From: CAZWRV01 sp964636325
GTDB taxonomy: Bacteria; Verrucomicrobiota; Lentisphaeria; Victivallales; GWF2-50-93
Length of the DNA stretch: 46,045 bases
Assembly: GCA_964636325.1 (NCBI GenBank)
Contig: CAZWRV010000047.1
Location: 1-46,045 of the forward strand
Direction of reading: 5' to 3'
The translations under genes and the position numbers were made by a program. Of this stretch, positions 43,701-46,045 are shown one piece after another (position 1 is the stretch's first letter; each line of letters starts with the position of its first letter). The notes under the pieces were generated by a model. It did not search any database. It worked only from the letters and a program-made list of their open reading frames with translations, and was not told the origin of the DNA.

Positions 43701-44291
43701 GTCACCCGGGAATTGCAGGACCGGAGGCAGAAGGATGTCAAAGATTTCGGACTGGCTCACTGGATTTATCAGTTTACGCCATACTGGCGCCAGGACATAG
43801 TCAGACTGCCCAAGGATAAAATGTATGCTTCGTTCTATATCGCTCGGCCGTCCCTGCTGAAAGCAGGTGACGACGTCAACGGGTGGTACCACAATCAGGC
43901 ATTCCAGAACTACTTCGGCGACAAGCATCTGCCGGCTTACATGAGGGGCGTGATGTTCGCAGATACGGCGAAGGAACGCGCGGAACTTGAAAACACGGAT
44001 GACAAGGCTGTCATGATCGTTTACAACGACAGCGAATACAGTGGCGAGATGCGGCTGAAGCCGGACTGGCAGAAGCTCGGTCTCGGCACGCCGGAGCAAT
44101 TGACTGCTAAGAATTATCTCCACTGCACCGGTTTCCGTATCGAAAAAGTAAGGAACGAGAAGGGCGAAGAGGTCGAGAAGGGTGTTTTCTTCCCACGGCC
44201 GGAGGAGACCGCGCGAATCGAGAACGGAGAGGTAATATTTCCCATGACACCTTTCAACTACCGGATGATAGTGCTGGAGAAATTACCATAA
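40791..44291 (+). CDS. Giant secreted GH123/DUF6067-like protein, 3
   Basis: The 1166-residue protein has a short signal peptide (MIFERFGRLLLCAGLMTAGF, cleavage near HADE). It lacks the LamG domain of its two paralogues and goes straight to the CBM9-like domain (APVVDGIMEKSEWDDAVRIT). The later part is the same: WWNNRLGYEDMDNDMVPFPW, WGRDYCFGKRLMPEQISTLG, WLGNGDGGIQWL, IYYDSP near 832 and DGENYN near 888. I prefer the ATG at 40791, eight bases after AGGAG, to the one at 40785, only two bases after it. It follows its paralogue by 27 bp, suggesting tandem duplication with domain loss. The role is as for its neighbours. Confidence 0.75.
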   Translation: MIFERFGRLLLCAGLMTAGFVGHADENQAVGKEKDTRKSYAPDDLRKMISVVKAKKAPVVDGIMEKSEWDDAVRITGLVKAGWAGQPGVQGNIEHITRMENIANDQSAFWISYDDENLYVAHLSPPPANIRDNPAIIQVMLKKNQTLHDSNIDFDDSIDIEFMSPVCPGGDNYIIQINSIGTVFDCIWEGEKGKMKGITVGWESGVVSKSTLTLDGWTVEAAIPWKNLEPNIPKPAPGDVKHMNFARLWREIIEESHAWQGCDGYRPKGEVLFTGDEGIVVQLYDTGNLPRGKAVFAAQIKNLFNSDKKIVAEVSTDSGELKDKKEMMLKPGGSAPYSFTGMIADFATTKIAFTVTDAETGKAVHVTTLPVIRPTKPDIFIRRYRSKEIMKFETDISFIGAADLKKTSIALTVADKATGKQIFTKAFDGFISHQTVLELSTKGWIPGDYEAHLVISAPGMKPYETTVSCEYPPLPEWWNNRLGYEDMDNDMVPFPWTDMKVAEGTVGAWGRDYCFGKRLMPEQISTLGYPILRAPIGLSLKVAGGESIDTSTLESKGEWTKTSRTRVEGKRVVDGKDVSIENTLWVEYDGFMWYTLKVAPRKKIEIADMELVIPLSKEFTDVINPMDYSLRTTGKLKPEGYSGPPTRPIWLGNGDGGIQWLNGADNKFFVQDPMKIIRVENGNEGAVLRIVMIDKPTALDTPYEVQFGIIATPVRPKLTRTPYFKERSISGGGPWFPKGMEFMAAPDPGSDFYSGGSKGGRIYAHTTPINVSPDAMALDALGENGYLFADDFRANPAERSFMVVTDHRSQAARDYYVWRHWCYQKKYGFAGIYYDSPSGVMLGLRNVMKRLYNITLRNNFYAGRDMAIGLHSSAMFDMSAGGFASYNWDGENYNSIINETQQTYRGTIDPARYRAQHMGHNFGWPIMFLGQGRIKREWVDANGGPEAVFDQIYGLNLIHDGLCVCCILPGVTRELQDRRQKDVKDFGLAHWIYQFTPYWRQDIVRLPKDKMYASFYIARPSLLKAGDDVNGWYHNQAFQNYFGDKHLPAYMRGVMFADTAKERAELENTDDKAVMIVYNDSEYSGEMRLKPDWQKLGLGTPEQLTAKNYLHCTGFRIEKVRNEKGEEVEKGVFFPRPEETARIENGEVIFPMTPFNYRMIVLEKLP

Positions 44292-44310
44292 CAGAAGGCA
44301 AGGAACGCCA

Positions 44311-45693
44311 ATGAGTGATCCCCTAGCAAACTACGTCAGGAAGTTTTCTGTGAATTTCAAGGAGCCAGCGGGCGCAGTCCGTCCGCTGCACGGCATCAAT
44401 CTTGGCCCCTGGCTTTGGAACGGTGTTGGCGATGTCAGCGAGGAATTCCGGCGGCTGCGCATCCCATCGGTGAGGCTGCACGACTGTACATGGAACATGC
44501 CCAACGTCGTGGACATGCACAATGTGTTTCCGCTGGCGCACGCAGATCCGTCCGAGCCCCGGAATTATCTGTTCGGACCGACCGATGATTATCTGCTGTC
44601 AGTCAAGAACGTCGGAGCGGATATCAAGTATCGACTTGGTGAATCCGCCGAGATGCGTCCTGCGTCCGGTACGCGACGCCATTTCCTCAACGAGCCCAAG
44701 AACCATGACGCCTGGGCGGAGGCGGCCTTGCATGTGGTCATGCACTACAATGACGGATGGGCCGATGGTTTCCGGCATGGTATCAAATATTGGGAGATAT
44801 GGAACGAACCCTGGGCCGGGGCGCCGCAGCCCGGCGCGCCGGTCGGATTCTGGAACGGAACGATGGAGTCATTCTTCCAGTTTTATCGGACTGCCGCAGT
44901 CAAGCTGAAAACATATGATCCGTCCCTCAAAGTCGGCGCCGGCCTCTGCGGCGCAAGCTGGAACGATGACTTCTCCAATAAGTTCCTTCAGTTCTGCAAG
45001 GAGACGAACACGCCTTTTGATTATCATGCATGGCACCAATATGGCCCGCACCCCGCCTATGTCGCACGCCATGCCCGTATCGTGCGGAACGGCATGGACC
45101 GCAACGGATTTTCAAAGGCGGAGCTTCACATGGACGAATGGGGGCCGCACTTCCAGCTTGATTTCGGCTACACGGTCAACATGCCTGTCCATGGAGCAGT
45201 CCAAATCCCACGGATACAAGGCATGGAGGGCGCCACAATGGTGGCGACGGCGCTCTGCTGGCTTCAGGATCTGCCAGTGGACGTAGGAAATTACTACTGG
45301 ACTGGCCCCGGCATCTGGGGCCTCTGGGATCACTGGTGCAGGCCCACAAAGATCTATGAGGCGTTCTCCGCATTTGTAGACTTATACAGTCTGGGTCGAC
45401 GTGCATTTGCTTCGGGGTCGGAAGAGGAGACGGGCGAGGGAATTCTCGCCGCGCTGTCCGAGGACAAGCGCTCGGCTGCAATACTGATAAGTAGGTACCA
45501 GGGCTGGCAGTGCGAGGTGAAGCTGGAGCTGGAAGGTTTACCTGCCGCAGGAGCCACCGCGGATTTCTATCATCTCGGCGACGCTAGATATCCGCAGCCT
45601 GTCCGTACTGAGAAGATCCGCGGCCCATCCGCCAAAATCCTCGACATAATCGTCGCGCCCGATGTCCTGCTGTTGAAGCTCAAATTGCTTTGA
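44311..45693 (+). CDS. GH39-like clan GH-A glycosidase
   Basis: The 460-residue protein has the GH39 layout. YWEIWNEP gives Glu166 as acid/base and HMDEWG gives Glu276 as the likely nucleophile at the end of the seventh strand. A barrel precedes and a small C-terminal sheet follows (residues 380 onward). GH39 enzymes are retaining beta-xylosidases, alpha-L-iduronidases and relatives, so a beta-xyloside or uronic-acid-containing substrate is possible. There is no signal peptide, so it acts in the cytoplasm, probably on oligosaccharides from the secreted enzymes just upstream. It follows the third GH123-like gene by 19 bp, with an AAGGAA ribosome site. The partial gene at the left edge also has a clan GH-A domain, but the two sequences look distant. 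Confidence 0.82.
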   Translation: MSDPLANYVRKFSVNFKEPAGAVRPLHGINLGPWLWNGVGDVSEEFRRLRIPSVRLHDCTWNMPNVVDMHNVFPLAHADPSEPRNYLFGPTDDYLLSVKNVGADIKYRLGESAEMRPASGTRRHFLNEPKNHDAWAEAALHVVMHYNDGWADGFRHGIKYWEIWNEPWAGAPQPGAPVGFWNGTMESFFQFYRTAAVKLKTYDPSLKVGAGLCGASWNDDFSNKFLQFCKETNTPFDYHAWHQYGPHPAYVARHARIVRNGMDRNGFSKAELHMDEWGPHFQLDFGYTVNMPVHGAVQIPRIQGMEGATMVATALCWLQDLPVDVGNYYWTGPGIWGLWDHWCRPTKIYEAFSAFVDLYSLGRRAFASGSEEETGEGILAALSEDKRSAAILISRYQGWQCEVKLELEGLPAAGATADFYHLGDARYPQPVRTEKIRGPSAKILDIIVAPDVLLLKLKLL

Positions 45694-45737
45694 CACGGCA
45701 GCAAGATATTCAAGATAAAAAGTCAGGACATGATATC

Positions 45738-46045
45738 ATGCCTAACGATGAAACTATTTTCGCCGACGATTTCATGAGTGGCGAATTATACAACTGGCGG
45801 AAGGAGCAACATACGCCAGATGGCTACATTGATTTTGCCGTAGGCAAGGGACACCTGGCCATGCTCGACGCTGGAAACCGCATTCTGCCCAACATCCCCG
45901 AGCTGCGGACCTTCTCTCTGAAAAGCGGCATCGAAACAGATTGGGCAGATTGCGACAACAAATTCTCGTTGCAAATCCACTTTGCATATGATAGAGCCCG
46001 TCCACAAAAATGGTTTTTTAGAAATTGTTTTCGCCCGGGATGCCG
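45738..46045 (+). CDS. 3'-truncated gene at the right edge, product unknown
   Basis: An ATG at 45738, nine bases after AGGA, opens a frame that runs to the window end without a stop (102 codons). It starts MPNDETIFADDFMSGELYNW, with later pieces such as RILPNIPELRTFSLK and KFSLQIHFAYDRARP. FADDF near the N terminus followed by alternating beta strands recalls lectin-like sandwich domains (LamG or family 16-type), but this is only an impression. It continues the plus-strand series 44 bp after the GH39-like gene. There is no signal peptide. Confidence 0.6.
   Translation, partial: MPNDETIFADDFMSGELYNWRKEQHTPDGYIDFAVGKGHLAMLDAGNRILPNIPELRTFSLKSGIETDWADCDNKFSLQIHFAYDRARPQKWFFRNCFRPGC

Overview
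The window looks like a piece of a Lentisphaerae/Victivallis-type chromosome (phylum Verrucomicrobiota), a placement inferred from gene content. The signs are three short prepilin-like proteins with an FTLIELLVVIAII segment, many large glycosidase-like genes of poorly known families, GntR-type regulators with sugar-binding C-terminal domains, a DegT/DnrJ/EryC1 aminotransferase inside a sugar locus, and many GC-rich palindromes between genes. No ribosomal RNA or housekeeping operon is present.

Region 1 (1-6250) is a patchwork. The 3' part of a gene with near-identical 81-residue repeats and a clan GH-A glycosidase domain runs in from the left edge. A small zinc-ribbon protein, a YbhN/MprF-type membrane protein and an intact tRNA-Val(UAC) follow. 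Next to the tRNA lie a truncated tyrosine-recombinase N terminus, a multiply frameshifted IS1380-family transposase, and the C-terminal third of a LarA-like lactate racemase. This looks like a decayed integration site.

Region 2 (6250-13100, mostly plus strand) holds a non-catalytic-looking glycosidase-related protein, a TIM-barrel protein and a GH95-like enzyme. The gaps between them are full of palindromes. Region 3 (13100-23600, minus strand) holds a GH94-like phosphorylase. Below it is a run of genes headed by a protein made of homing-endonuclease-associated repeats, which is start-stop coupled to a uroporphyrinogen-decarboxylase C-terminal remnant. That run continues with two start-stop coupled GH95-like genes and a PHP-phosphoesterase/CBM9-like protein.

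Region 4 (23950-46045) starts with two divergent GntR-family regulators. From 25341 everything is on the plus strand with mostly short gaps: regulator, pseudopilin, giant secreted GH123-like protein, pseudopilin, DegT aminotransferase, putative glycosidase, pseudopilin, two more giant secreted GH123-like proteins, a GH39-like glycosidase and a gene cut by the right edge. One pseudopilin overlaps its GH123-like partner by four bases.

Taken together, the locus reads as a regulated system for breaking down a complex polysaccharide. The giant proteins with signal peptides would act outside the cytoplasm. The GH95-, GH94- and GH39-like proteins lack signal peptides and would finish oligosaccharides inside. 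The pseudopilins may link the extracellular enzymes to a type II secretion-like or pilus-like apparatus. The most unusual signals are two things: a nearly perfect hairpin inside two pseudopilin genes, whose right arm encodes RKIFT and whose left arm compensates for synonymous differences, and several families of structured intergenic elements.
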